From: Ditylenchus dipsaci
Lineage: Eukaryota; Nematoda; Chromadorea; Rhabditida; Anguinidae
Assembly: GCA_004194705.1 (NCBI GenBank)
Contig: SADC01000432.1
Span: 1 to 64,000, forward strand
DNA: 64,000 nt
Direction: 5' to 3'
Positions within the stretch are counted from its first letter, which is position 1; each line of letters begins with the position of its first letter. A model generated the notes under the pieces. It worked only from the letters and a program-made list of their open reading frames with translations. It was not told the origin of the DNA and did not search any database. Below, piece by piece: positions 1-12,000 of this stretch. The position numbers and the translations under genes are program-made.

Positions 1-288
1 ACACCGTTGATGATTCCACAATCACCTAAGAAGTGTGAGCAGGCCACCTGACTCTGTACGCACAACACAGCGGTAACCTTGAAGTCTACCAAACTAGCAG
101 CAATAAATTTTTAACAGAGCTGTTAGTCAATGTACGGCAATTCCAAATTTTCCAATCAAATTCATTAGTAGACATCGCAATCTACATACTGCTGATGTTA
201 ATAAAAGTGTATAGAACATTGAACTTTATGGAAGTACGGATAAGTCATAAAAAGTGACCGTGAAGATCAATCTTGTTCCAATCAATCG
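1..288. other. Window edge, no recognised gene
   Basis: No recognised gene. The first 51 bases on + read an open frame of 16 codons to a TGA and could be the end of a last exon. The complement of about the first 95 bases is also open. Neither can be tied to a family. Confidence 0.3.
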
Positions 289-405
289 GCGTTATCAACC
301 GGTTTATTCGCCGGTGGACCACCGGTTGATCACCTTTCTCAACCGGTTGATCAACCGGAAATCAATCAACCGGTTGATGGTGGATGTGCGCGGTTGATAA
401 AATCC
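289..405. repeat. Short foldback built of ATCAACCGGTTGAT units
   Basis: At least five copies or half-copies of the palindromic unit TCAACCGGTTGA lie in both orientations over about 115 bp, with outer ends TTATCAACCG and CGGTTGATAA. I saw no clear target duplication. It follows the same design (self-complementary tandem arms) as the larger elements downstream. Confidence 0.6.
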
Positions 406-479
406 AGCGTGGCTAAGACTGGTGAGATATGCTAACGGTGAAAATTGTAACGGTGAATCAGCCTAGCCAAACGTTACAG

Positions 480-652
480 CGGGAATTACGAAAATTTGAA
501 TTGGCGGGGGGGGGGCATTCTCTTTGGTCTCTCACTGTACTCTTCGCAGTCGTTTGAAATAATTGCCAAAGAATACAGTGAGAGACGGAAAGAGAGTCCC
601 GCCGCCAAATAGTTTTCAATCTTTGTATACCACCGCGCGCAACCATGAACCT
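480..652. mobile_element. Degraded TTAAAGGACCAT-type MITE
   Basis: A hairpin with a stem of the type TCTTTGGTCTCTCACTGTAC and its complement, followed by CGCGCGCAACCATG and CCTTTAA. The same plan is seen in the intact copy at 20001-20201 and in the copy at 23502-23697. The left end is eroded. Confidence 0.5.
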
Positions 653-2250
653 TTAAGTATCAACTATATTTTTGTAAAAAAGACAGAATGTTTCTTTAGA
701 CCAAAATTCTGAATTTAATTATAGTAAAAGCCTTAAAGGGGGGGGAACTATATATACTAGAAGGAGACGAAGAATCAGATTACAACCAAGAAGAAATTTA
801 TATCAATGACTTACCATTCGCTGTTGTTGTACAAGAAGATAAATATTGCATGCAGGTCCCGCAAAAAGTCAGACGCTAATTGTGAGACGATTTAAAAACA
901 CCGTGAAAATATTCAATTGAAAACTTAATCTAAAATTGTTTTGTATTTATACGAAAAGGTGGTGCCGGGAATTCAAATATTTGAAATCGAAAGTGACGGG
1001 AGTGGGCATGCCCCTTTAAGGCAACATTAAGCAATTGTCTCACGCAGCTTTTACTTATCTCTCCTCGAGTAATTAAAAGGGGGGGGGGGGGCGGTCAAAC
1101 CTTATATACGCATCGCCTCAGGTCACAGGTTCGGACTACCTTTATTTTGCAGTTTGCGCATTTCTTCGCTTCTATGATGAATTCTACAATAAGAATAAGC
1201 AGAAAGTTACCAATGGTCGGAGGTGATCCAGATTCGAACTCGCCAAGTCGTGACTGATGAACCCTACAAGGCAATGGCTAAACTCCCTTTTCCTAGTTCA
1301 GGACCATTTCTTCTTAGTGAAACACGGCCGTCCACTGCGTCAATTGTAAATTTAATACATTTCTCAAAGTTGAGTTTTATTTTTTGTTTAGAACAGACTC
1401 GCATAAAAGACTTTTTTCGCTTAGGACGCCGCTATTTTAAGAATGATCCATGAAGATAATGGTTTAAACTTATCGGTTTTTTATATTTGATCTTAGTATG
1501 AATTTCAATCTGAAACTGATGGTGATACATCGCCAAAAAAGCTACAGAATCGAATGAGTTCTCCTCAGTGTTCCATGAACAAGTTGTATCTTTATTGTTA
1601 CTTTGTAATTGTTAAATAAGAGGGTTGTTTCATGAATATAATTTTTTTCGTGAACATTTATCTTTAAAGGATCTGAAAGCGCCACAGTGCCAGTAAAGCT
1701 AGTATCTATTAACCGGCACTGTGCTTTTCTGACACTGACAACTCTGACAATTCTTTTTTTCTTCGCTTTTCAGCGTCACTGACAACCTCAACCTAACATT
1801 ACTTAGAACTTTTATAGATCCAAATATCAGAAACACAGTAAATACGGATCTTCAGTAAATTAAGATGTTTTTGTCTCGAAAAAGAAGTTAACTTATCATT
1901 CATTTTAATTTCTTTGTTGTGGTTGCCAGTTAGAGTTTTGTGGCAATTAGGGTGGTAGGGGCCGGGTAGGATAGTTGCCAGATGGGGCCAGGTGGGTGGT
2001 AGATAGGTAGCTTTTGAGATATAGTCGCTAAGAATCTCCTAAGATTCCGACAAAAAAGTAAGTCTAAGTGTTTTGTAGTTACAACAATTGACCTTTTTTC
2101 ACCAGGCGCCTAAGGCGTCAAACACCTTGTAAGCTCGCAAAAAAATTACCGTACTTTCTCTAATAATCCCTTCCTCCCTCCTCCTCGACTTTGACGACTC
2201 ATATTCAGTTTAGAGCGAATTCATTTCATAACTACTACGAATTTAGCCAA
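653..2250. other. Non-coding stretch with MITE remnants
   Basis: Low-complexity AT-rich DNA with G homopolymers. A possible MITE runs from TTAAAGGGGGGGG near 736 to CCCCTTTAA near 1020. A fragment at 1096-1140 has the TACGCATCGCCTCAGGTCA and ACAGGTTCG motifs of the family annotated at 35043-35490. No coding exon was recognised. Confidence 0.4.
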
Positions 2251-2265
2251 TATACCTTTTTTGGA

Positions 2266-2568
2266 TTTCGGTTTAGCACCTAAGAATTTCGAAATCGATC
2301 ACAATTTCCAGGTCTTGCCGAACATAAATCCCGAGAGATTATCAGGAAATTACGGCAAGCACTACACGGCTATCTTAGGTATTTATTTTTTTTTTATATA
2401 CAGTCAAAAATGTTTTTTTATTAAACGCCTTAACACTCTTTTTTTAATATCGGTAATTTACAACAAACAATTTAAGCCTCTATTTGGAGTCTGCACTGGG
2501 AGAAGATGCGATGGATTACTGCGAGCAGCTTCCACCTTGGTTTGAGTTGTTTCAACAAGTGTTGATGA
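2266..2568 (+). CDS. Two exon-like segments, unidentified protein
   Basis: The first segment (about 2277-2375) follows an acceptor ending in TTTAG and ends at a GTATTT donor. It encodes a peptide containing NINPERLSGNYGKHYTAIL. The second (about 2476-2563) follows an AATTTAAG acceptor, ends at CAACAA|GTGTTG and contains MDYCEQLPPWFELFQQ. Both are more GC-rich than their flanks and look exonic. Joining them in the likely frame needs a one-base shift, as in other genes here. No start, stop or family was recognised. It may be a gene remnant. Confidence 0.35.
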
Positions 2569-2804
2569 GCATGCCTGCAAATATAAAATATTATTTGCCA
2601 AATCTTTTTTATTCACACACGATTAACACCCATTATGTGTTTATATCCCCCCCCAATCACCTGCTATGCTGGCACCTGTCCCCAAGTGACTTTTCACTTA
2701 CCCCTCTCTGTGCACTGGTATAGCCCTACTACTGCTGCTGGTTGGGATTGTCAATGTGCCAAATGGATTGCACATTGACCTCTGAAAAAGAGATAGAATT
2801 ACAG

Positions 2805-4092
2805 TTAACACTCGCTACTCAATTGTAGTAATTGCTTAGATAGACCCAGTTTTCACGCTGATTCCGAATATGCCCTTTATTTTGAATTTGGTGTACTTCT
2901 GACCCCTAAATGCCCCTTTTAAAAAAGTAACTCGGATTTTGAACAGGTTGAGCTTTGAGAAGATATATCTACAACAGAGATAGTGTTATAGGGCTATCTT
3001 GATTTATCAGAAAGCGCAGAAATTTAGCTTTGAATGAGTATCATGCATTTGAATAGGGTCATAAAATATTGTCTATTTACATAAAAGTAAAAAGACTGCA
3101 AAATTGTAAACAATTTGACATTTTCATAAAAGGTTCTAAACTTTTTCTAGGTAAGCGATATCAAAAAACGACAATGTAATTAGACAGAGCAAAAAAAACT
3201 GCACCAGAAAGTGTTGAAAGAAAAAAGCATTTGGCATAAGAAAAGTTTAAAGTTAGCTCGAAAAAATTAAAAAATTATCTAAAAAAGTTTATTGACATGA
3301 AACATGTAACTTTGCTGGGCAAACCTTGATTCTGACACTGAATTCGTGTTCAGCGTGGTCAGTTTGCATATGAAAGTGATCTTAGAGTTCGGAGATCGCT
3401 GTCAAATTTCAAATTCCTCTCAAGACAACAAATATTCAAACATTGAATTTTTCGAGAATTCAAATATTGTTGTCTTGAGAGGAATTTGAAATTTGACAGC
3501 GATCTCCGAACTCTAAGATCACTTTCATATGCAAACTGACCACGCTGAACACGAATTCAGTGTCAGAATCAAGTTTGCCCAGCAAAGTTACATTTTCATG
3601 TCAATAAACTTTTTAGATAATTTTTTAATTTTTTTCGAGCTAACTTTTAAACTTTCTTATGCAAATGCTTTTTTCTTTCAACACTTCTGGTGCAGTTTTT
3701 TTTTGCTCTGTCTAATTACATTGTCAGTTTTTTGATATCGCTTACCTAGAAAAAGTTTAGAACTTTTTATGAAAAGTCAATTGTTACAATTTTGCAGTCT
3801 TTTTACTTTATGTAAATAGACATATTTTATGACCCTATTCAAATGCATGATACCTCATTTCAAAGCTAAATTTCTGCGCTTTCTGATAAATCAAAGATAG
3901 CCCTATAACACTATCTCTGTTGTGAGATATATCTTCTCAAAGCTCAACCTGTTCAAAATCCGATTACTTTTTTAAAAGGGCATTTAGGGGTTCAGAAGTA
4001 CACCAAATTCAAAATAAAGGGCATATTCGGAATCAGCGTGAAAAACTGGGTCTATCTAAGCAATTACTTACAATTGAGTAGCGGAGTGTTAA
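2805..4092. mobile_element. 1.29-kb near-perfect palindrome flanked by TTAA
   Basis: Two arms of about 630 bp are inverted copies with few differences and meet around position 3450 with a very short loop. The outer ends are TTAACACTCGCTACTCAATT and its inverse ending GGAGTGTTAA, so TTAA lies at both borders. TTAA target sites with CACT ends are the hallmark of piggyBac-like elements, but no transposase is encoded. It shares TTAACACT...AGTGTTAA ends with the outer element at 32304-39219. The long open frames inside are by-products of the palindrome. Confidence 0.75.
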
Positions 4093-4429
4093 GCCCTACC
4101 ACTATATGCTCATCTTCACCCTGCCTGTTTCTACTGTTTTTTTTCTCTGCACTATTTTACTTTCGCTGATTTTTAAGGCTCCAGATGATTTCAAGCTTAT
4201 TTTGCTCAATTTTGATCATTTTACTCACTAGCATAGTGCTTCTATATATATATATATACACACACAATATCATACAGTCAACTGTACTTATTTTGTTTGG
4301 CATCCCATTTTTGTCATAATTTTTTAAATTTTTTTGGCATGAGTAAATCATTTTTTGACTTGATTTTAAAAATTTATAATGGCAATTGCTTTGTTAATGA
4401 CATATTTATGCATTGAATTTTAAGACCTA
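4093..4429. other. AT-rich spacer
   Basis: Contains a TA microsatellite near 4245 and homopolymer runs. No gene or structured repeat was recognised. Confidence 0.4.
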
Positions 4430-5112
4430 CCGAGTATACCCCCCCCTCCCCCCAATGGAAATTTTTTAAAAAGTGTTTCCAAACACCCTATATCGACTCA
4501 AAATCGCCTCAGAAGTTCAAAAAAAACATTATTTTTAAGTTCTGGTCATAAAAATCGAGTTTTGGCATGTTTAAATCTCGACCATATGACTGACGTTTAC
4601 TCTGTTTTCAAAATAGGGCTGAGCAAAACTACCTCAATGCCTTTGATCAAGAGTCTTTCTCGGAATCATGTCTAAGTATGTGAGTGCGCGCATCTCTAAC
4701 CGACCAACCCCCTGCGCCCCCTTCGGTGGCGCGGGGCTTGCTTGCTTGGGGTTGAGATGCGCACACCACATACCTTAGACACCCAATCACTCGAAAGTGA
4801 CTCTGGATGCATAAAAACTATGCATACAGAGGTTTTTTTATGCGGTAGGCCCAGTCAACAAAACTATGTTCAACAGCTCCTTTTGGAACAAATTGCCTCT
4901 TTTTGTCCCTTACCACCCAAAACGTCCCTAAGTCCCTTTAAAAATGGTCAAAAAAATATTTTTGGGTGGTCCCAAAACTCGATTTTTACTGACCAAAACT
5001 CAAAAATAATGCCTTTTTCGAGTTCCTGAGGCGATTTTTAGTCGATATAGGGTGTTTGGAACACTTTTGAAAGATTTCATTTGGGGGGGGGGGGGGTATA
5101 ACTCCGTAGCGC
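4430..5112. mobile_element. Foldback element with poly-C/poly-G ends and an inner GC-rich hairpin
   Basis: The outer arms 4430-4570 and about 4970-5112 are inverted (for example AACACCCTATATCGACT and its complement) and end in CCGAGTATACCCC and GGGGTATAACTCCG. An inner inverted repeat of about 110 bp (4672-4785, TAAGTATGTGAGTGCGCGCA and complement) is separately repeated at 22378-22440. This suggests one MITE inside another. There is no coding content. Confidence 0.6.
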
Positions 5113-7532
5113 CCATTTTAACTTAAATGCCTATTAGAGAGTGGGCTTCTAAATAGAAAATACACGTATAATTATTTACAAAATTATGAGCCAGAACGGA
5201 TCCATAAAAATCTCTGCAAGGTTAAAACCTAAAAACACTTCGATAGTGTCAGCGCCTGAGTGCAAGCTAAGCCTAATTATAAACTCATCTCGGAACCTGT
5301 TGGCTCTTTCAGGATTTTATTTATTAACCAAACATTAACCCGCACGAAATTATTATTCTACCAAAGTATTTGGTTCTAACCTGAGCGTCGTGATGGTAGC
5401 CAGAAGTCTCTTTTCCTGCTGGTCACCTCATGTAGTTGGTGTTAGCGGTGTATTTGACCTCGAGACCTTTGAGTTCCATGGCAGCTACCTGTTTGAAGGT
5501 GTTGCATTGACCACACTCATGCCCCAGTCATTGACACCACATGGACGGGCAGGTTGCCTCGCAAAGGCTGCAAAATTCCATTTAATTTTCTCATCCAAGT
5601 TTGCCCCTCTCCCCTAACCAGTGGATTTGGCGAGAAAAGGGGTTTGGAGTAGGGCCAGCTAGTGGTGCGCAATAAGCTAATCTCCGCTGCTCTAGTGCCA
5701 TCACTCCACTTAAATGGACATTGAGTGTTTCTCTTCTTTTTGCTAGTTTTATTATTTATTATAACCACTACTATCTACTTTTGGTGTATGGGAAAAGACA
5801 ATATTGGTGTTAAGCCCCAGGAATTAGATACAAAATTTCTAAATGTGGAAAATTAGTGTGGTAAAGGGTTTATTGCAAGATTTTGTTGCAATTTGAAGTT
5901 TTAGTGAAGTGTTTGGTTTTGCAATGAAATACATAACACTCAAATTTGTTTCCGAGGATGTGTAATCTGGACACTTATATGAACTATTATGTATAACTTT
6001 AGTAAATTAGGTATTATAACATACAAAGCATGTAAATTTTTTTTGCGCGCCAGTGGAGAATCGGATCCACTTTTTTCTTTAAAAGAAATCAATAGGGAAC
6101 CAAGGCAAAAATTTACCATATTTTTTTGACCAGACTTGATTTGTATCGAATTTAACCTTTTGTACCAACTAGGCCAAACCACTCAGGACCAAGCTTTTTT
6201 AGTAAAAAATTCAGATGTGTCGTTTCTACCATGTTTGGAGAATTTCGCCACAAATTTTTTACGAGATTCTTCCTTGATGACCAAGGTACATTTAGATTCA
6301 ACAAAATTTGGACAGCACATTGCCTTCCACGGCAGATGATAGATAGAAATGTTTAAAGATAATAGAACGTCTAAGAAAAAATATTAGGCTATTATCGGAA
6401 CTTTTTTTTCTGAAATATCCCTTGTGTGTTTTGGCGATTTGGTACCAAAAAGAAGTGAATTTGTACAAAAAAATATTGCCACAAATTCGTCGGTTTCTTT
6501 TCCGAAATTTCAAAAAATTGTTAGCAAACAAATTGTTTAGGCCAACCTTGGACATGCATGAAGCCTGAAGAAGGTGCAGCCGTACACATTCAAGCTCAGC
6601 AATATTTTAGGAAGAGTAGTTGAAGTTGGACTAGGTTAGTGTTGCCTGCTCTCGGTGGCTGCTCTTATCTTGCTGACTAGTTGGTTGAAGGCGCTGCCAC
6701 ACTTGGATCAAGTGTTTGGCAAAATTGGGCAGCACTGTCGCACTATATATTTTTTCATGTAAAAAATAAATTTTAATTTTCAAAAATTCCCAAAAAATTA
6801 TTTTCATAGCTACTTCATAAATTATTTTTTACGTAATACGACAGAAGGATTCTCGACGATCACCCTCAAAATAACCACATCTTAACCGATTGAACTCTAC
6901 AGCCACCTATAAATTTTATATTTCCCAATATTTATGTATGAAGAGATGGCCAGCAATCTCCCCACACTTATTTTTTTCCTGGTCCTAATCCATTTTTTAT
7001 ATGCTATTTTTGCAAGCTATTTTTCAGCACCCCAAAAGAGTAGAGGTTGTTGTGCAACTCCAATTTCTGCCCCTTCTTCTGACGCCTCTCTTTTGCCGAA
7101 AGAGAGGAGATGATTTCTCTAGCTGAGGTGGTGGAGGAGGGGGGACTAGAGTGTTTACACAAGCTTGGCACTATAATACTTGCTGCTACTGCTATTTCTT
7201 TGTTAGGAAGTGCTCCTGCTGACAATCCTCATCCTGGTTAGCAACAATAGTGTTTGCCATTGTAACTACTGACAGTACATTTATTTTTAGTTGGTTTCTG
7301 CAAGCAAAATGCATGCAATGGATTTTTTATTATTATTATTTGTGAGAGTAGTCAATTTGAGAATATTTTGCGAACTTTTTGATACAAAATATATTTTTCT
7401 ATTAATTTGATAATTCTTGGTTTTCTGAGGTAATCTTGAATAGAAGTGTCATCAAGAATCAAAAAATGTACGCAGGATTTCAGAGCAATTATTTTATTTG
7501 TCGAATATATATAAAAGCGTACCTACAGCGAG
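5113..7532. other. Intergenic; one exon-like piece on the minus strand
   Basis: Mostly AT-rich non-coding DNA. On the minus strand about 5413-5582 is GC-richer and exon-like: it follows an ATTTTGCAG acceptor, ends before a GTGACC donor, and reads a peptide containing ECGQCNTFKQVAAMELKGL with one internal frame break. I cannot assign a family. No other gene was recognised. Confidence 0.3.
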
Positions 7533-7978
7533 TCACGATAAGGCATGGACACGGGTCCGAATTGGTGGCCCGGCCCGGCCGTGATAGTTCGGCCCGGCCC
7601 GCCTCTTTTAGTCTTCAGCCCGGCCGGAAGCCCTGCTTCAAATATATTCAAAAAATTTCGACAAAAATTTTGACAAATCTCGGAAAAATACCAGTATTTT
7701 TCTCAATATTTGTAAAATACGCCCGTTACGCACTTTTGATTAGTGAAGATACTAGAAATATTACCGGTATTAATCTCGGAATTTTAAAATTGGTATTTTC
7801 GGCAACCCTGTGAGGAGCTTTGTTGGTGTTTTTAGGCGGAAAATTCAATGAGAAAAAAACCGGGCTTCAAGCCGGGCCCCCCGAGCTTTTTCGGCCCGGC
7901 CCGCAGCAGGTACGCCCGGCCCGAAGCCCGGCGGGCCGGGCCAAGCCCGGACCGGCCGTGTCCACCCTGGTCACGATA
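7533..7978. mobile_element. hAT-like non-autonomous element with GGCCCGGCCC arms, 8-bp TSD
   Basis: The element (7541-7970, 430 bp) is bordered by the direct repeat TCACGATA at 7533-7540 and 7971-7978. The ends AGGCATGGACACGG and CCGTGTCCACCCTGG are imperfect inverted repeats. Both arms are built of CCCGGCCCGG units and are strongly GC-rich against an AT-rich centre. An 8-bp duplication and a CAGGG-type terminus fit the hAT superfamily. It has no transposase. It resembles the larger element at 40631-42331. Confidence 0.75.
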
Positions 7979-8970
7979 GCGCACACCTGGGGATCCCAGT
8001 TTGGTGGCGGTTTGTTGGGCGTTTTGAAGGGATTCCATAGAACCGAATTTAGCCCGAAGTGTCGGCTACAAGAGTGGCGTTAATCGGACTCGACTGTTTA
8101 CTAATCAACCTATCAATTTATTGACTTGGTACCCCGGTATTTTTTTTGGTGCAAGAACTATTAAGCATGTTTTAATCCATCCTTGCAGGTATACATGCAA
8201 CTGGATACTAAAACTGACTGGATACAGTGCAGAATTTCGCCTTGGTCCCCCTGTTGGTTTTTTTCTTCTTTTTACTTTTTTGATTCCTCGAGTTTTTAGC
8301 ACTTAGGCTTAGGCTAAGCAGTGCTCGTTAGACGTCTTAAACGTGTGGTTAAACATACTTTAAAAACTTATGCAAAATTGTATCCAGTCCGTTTTGTTAT
8401 CCAGTCGTTAGGCGTTCATCCTAAAATACCCTAAATACCCTCACAGTGCGACATCGCGCTATTTTGCATATTTTCTAATTTGCCTAACCTGGCGCCAAAC
8501 AAGCCAAAAAGCAATAAAAGGACCAAGGCTTTTGAAGGTAGAAGTTCACCCAATAATTTTTGATTTTTTCATTACTTATTGTCGATATGGTTGTAATAGT
8601 GTTTTTGTAATTAAAGTATCTTTTTCACTCCAGCCATCCAGCAATAATAATTAATTAAGCATATGGCAACCTCCAACAAGTAGTGTAATCCCCCATTCCC
8701 TTGATTAAAGGGGCGCTAGAGGTGGGGCACAATCCCATCCCCCTTCTTGTCCATAATCCTCTTGGCCAGCCCTCTTGCTTTTTTTAATCTCATTAAATAA
8801 TTCAAGTCCAGCTGGTTGCCTTTGTTCATTTGCCCCACTCAGCATGTGAGCATTCTCTTTTTGTGCAGGCTTTTGGTCGGCCCTTATTACTATTGGAAAT
8901 TCAGTTTTTATGTTTGGAGTGTCTAGAAAAACTATTTATAAAGGAATTTGAGACTTTTGGTTAAAAGGGA
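7979..8970. other. Intergenic, no recognised feature
   Basis: No exon with family similarity was found. Repeated tracts near 8190-8410 (CTGGATAC and inverse) suggest an old degenerate repeat. Confidence 0.35.
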
Positions 8971-9090
8971 CAGTCAAATCTCGTATTGAAATAAATGATA
9001 AAAGTTCGTTGACACCTAGTGTCCGCACATTTTTACGGGCCTAGACAAGAACACAGTTTTTATCATCTACTTTTATCCGGGATTTGACTG
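8971..9090. mobile_element. 120-bp MITE with CAGTCAAATCTCG ends
   Basis: The terminal inverted repeats CAGTCAAATCTCG and CGGGATTTGACTG enclose AT-rich DNA with TGATAAAAGT and inverse near the ends. Ends of this type (CAGTC...CTCGA) are typical of pogo/Tigger-like MITEs. A clearer relative is at 48646-48814. Confidence 0.6.
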
Positions 9091-12000
9091 CAGGGCATCT
9101 TCCTCAACTTTTATTTTCAACCAAGCCAGGCATTTTTAAGGCCACTTCGTGTCTTTCCCCGAACATGATTTACCAGTCTACAATAAATCTCTAATTATCG
9201 CCCGGAGAAATAATTTTATAACACCCGACCTCCCTGAAGGGGAGGTCGATAATTAAAAAAGGGTGCGACAAATAGTAATATGGTCAGATTGTGGGTTTTC
9301 AATGTCAGGGATGTGGCTCAAAAAAATTCTAAATTCAGGTGGTGTCAAAATACTCGAATTTTGGCCCGGTAACCCTTGTCATGTTTTGCACATTTTTATA
9401 AAAATTTATGTCCGACGGTTCATGAAATAAGCGTTTTTTTCTTGTTTTTAGTTTAATTGCTTTTTGTTGGCTATGTAATGTTTCTTACCTCAGATGGACA
9501 AATCATGTTCGTCACGTTATGCTGTTTCTGTTCGATCTGGGCATAACAGGCGGCGCCAAGTCGAAATTCCGCGTATTTTTGACAAACCTAATATTTTATT
9601 TTTCAACTCGAAAGCATTTTTCTTTTTCTATCAAAAGTTTTTTTTAATTGAAACAAAAAGTGTGTGGAGACAATAACACTTGTGTGGCGCCAACATGTGT
9701 CACAAAATGAATCTTTTTTTGTGGCACATAAACACACTGGCTAGACTGTCATTAGCAGCCAGGGGAGAGGGCAGGTAATTACCCCCTCCCCCTCATTATT
9801 ACTTTTTTGAGGAAAGAAAAAGGGCATATGCTTATTATTACAACATTGCTAGTAGCAAGAGCTAAGCCCTGCCCTCAGAAGCACAAGTGCCCTCTTTTGC
9901 TGACCATTGCTAAGTCTCCTGCTTGTTTTTGCCCTCGTCTCCAAAAGCCAGTTACATAGCCCATGTTTTGTTTGCGACATCAATAAGAATATGTAACCAG
10001 GAATTGGTAACTGAACAATAAGGTTTCGGTTTTTTAGAGAATTGATATATGGACAGCTTTAGTTCATAAAATTAACTTTTTCAAGCTTAGACCAGGGTTT
10101 CCAGATTTGTTTTGAGAAAAACTAGGATACGTGATTACTTAAATTTTGATTCCAATTAACCAAACGTCTGGGCCGTATGCATTCGCTAGGATTTGAGATA
10201 GGATTAATCCTATCCTCAATCCTAGCTGCCATGCATACGGCCCTGAATATATTTTTGAGCGTCTAATTTTAATTATGGCTGCTTACACAGCTTTCAGCTT
10301 TTTGTTCATACAGTCGACTCTGGATATATTTTACGGGATTTAATGTTCAAATTTGTTCCCGCCTAGAATGAGACACCTTTTCGCCCTAGATTTTAAACTG
10401 TTTTGCCATTTGTCCTTCGTCAGTCTAGTCCAAAAAATCAAACAAAGATTTTGATTTTCTTTATTATACGGACTTTCTCTGATAACAGGCCCTTGACTTC
10501 AAGGACCTATATCTCAGCCCAAAATCAATATTTGTAAAACCTGTTCTACCGATCTTGTTTTTTTAGATTAAGTTAAACACCACTAAATTTCGAGATCAAC
10601 CCTAAATTTTTTCTGATTTTCGAAAGGTCGAAAAATAACGCTAGTCATTTTAACACAGCAAATAGGGTATTTTTCAAAAAAATTTCAATTTGCAAGGTTA
10701 GAACTGTTATCGGAAATTTTCGGCTAGGATGTTTGCCTTAGAATCGTCTAAAAATTCGAAAAAAGAGGGTCAAGTAAATAGGGCAGACCCACTAACTTGA
10801 GTATATTTATGTTATTCACATTTTTTGCTTTCGAACACAAATAAATTTAAAACCTGAGCTCTATTAATATGCGGATATTAAATTTGTTTCATTTCTGTAT
10901 GATTTAGTTAGTGACTAGTACTACTTCTAATCTAGTGGCTGCAATACACGCTTAATTCAATTTACAGCCCTATGTGAGAGCATTCCCTTGGTTGCCGCTT
11001 CATTTGCATGCATTATTTTGGTTTGTTCTATTGAGAGCTCTTTTTTGGTGTGTTGCCGCCATTGCCATGTTTTGTAAGGGCAGGAAGCAGTGGCAAGTGA
11101 GCAAAGGTTCCCCTCTATTCACCTCATCCTCATTACTGCTTTGTCCCATTTTTATATTGTTTTTGTTATAATGAAAATTATTATTAGTGTTAGTCGGGTG
11201 TTAATCTTCAGTGAATATTTTCATTCCACCTAATCATTTTTATCGCTTAGAAGGAATTTCGTCTTGCAAATTGTCTAAGTTATGCTTTTGCAAGCATATT
11301 TTGTTTACAACATAGTCGACTCTCAATCAAGTTCGTTGCCACCAAGAGTCCAACACCTTTTAACCCACTTTTTGATAATTTTGGCAATTAAGATTAGTCT
11401 AATCCAAAAAATTGTAAAAATTACGATTTTACCGGTCTTTTTTTCTAACGCGAAAATTTTTAGCATTGAAGCACACACCTCATGACCGCCATCTTTTTTA
11501 AAGATAGGATTACGGCATATCGAGAGGCATGGGTTTCAATGGTAAAATTTTAACTTTTTGAGGAAACGACTGGTGCAATCGTAATGTTTACAACTTTTGT
11601 AACAGACTGACGGATCAGGTTTGGGAAAAAGCTTTTGAAAATGAGTTAAAAAAATTTTCGGACTCTACACAGAAATATAGGAAAAAATCCCGCCTCACAC
11701 TTTGGTCACACTAACTTCACCTATCCTCTTTCATAAATTCTGTTTCGTTTTTGGATATTTTTGTACCATTTTGTAGCTGAGATATTGCTCTATCGATTCA
11801 ATGACCAAACAGCCTAGTTAAAAATAATTTTGACAAAATCACGCCAAGTGACTTTAAAATCACTCTTTTGGCGACAAAGTGTGATTTTTAGTTGATTTGG
11901 GTGTGAATTATCGCCAATTCAAATTTCACAAATCGCTGTGTTAATCAGTTCCATGGTCTTTCAAGGGGTGACGTCTATCAAAAATTAACTGTATTGCAAT

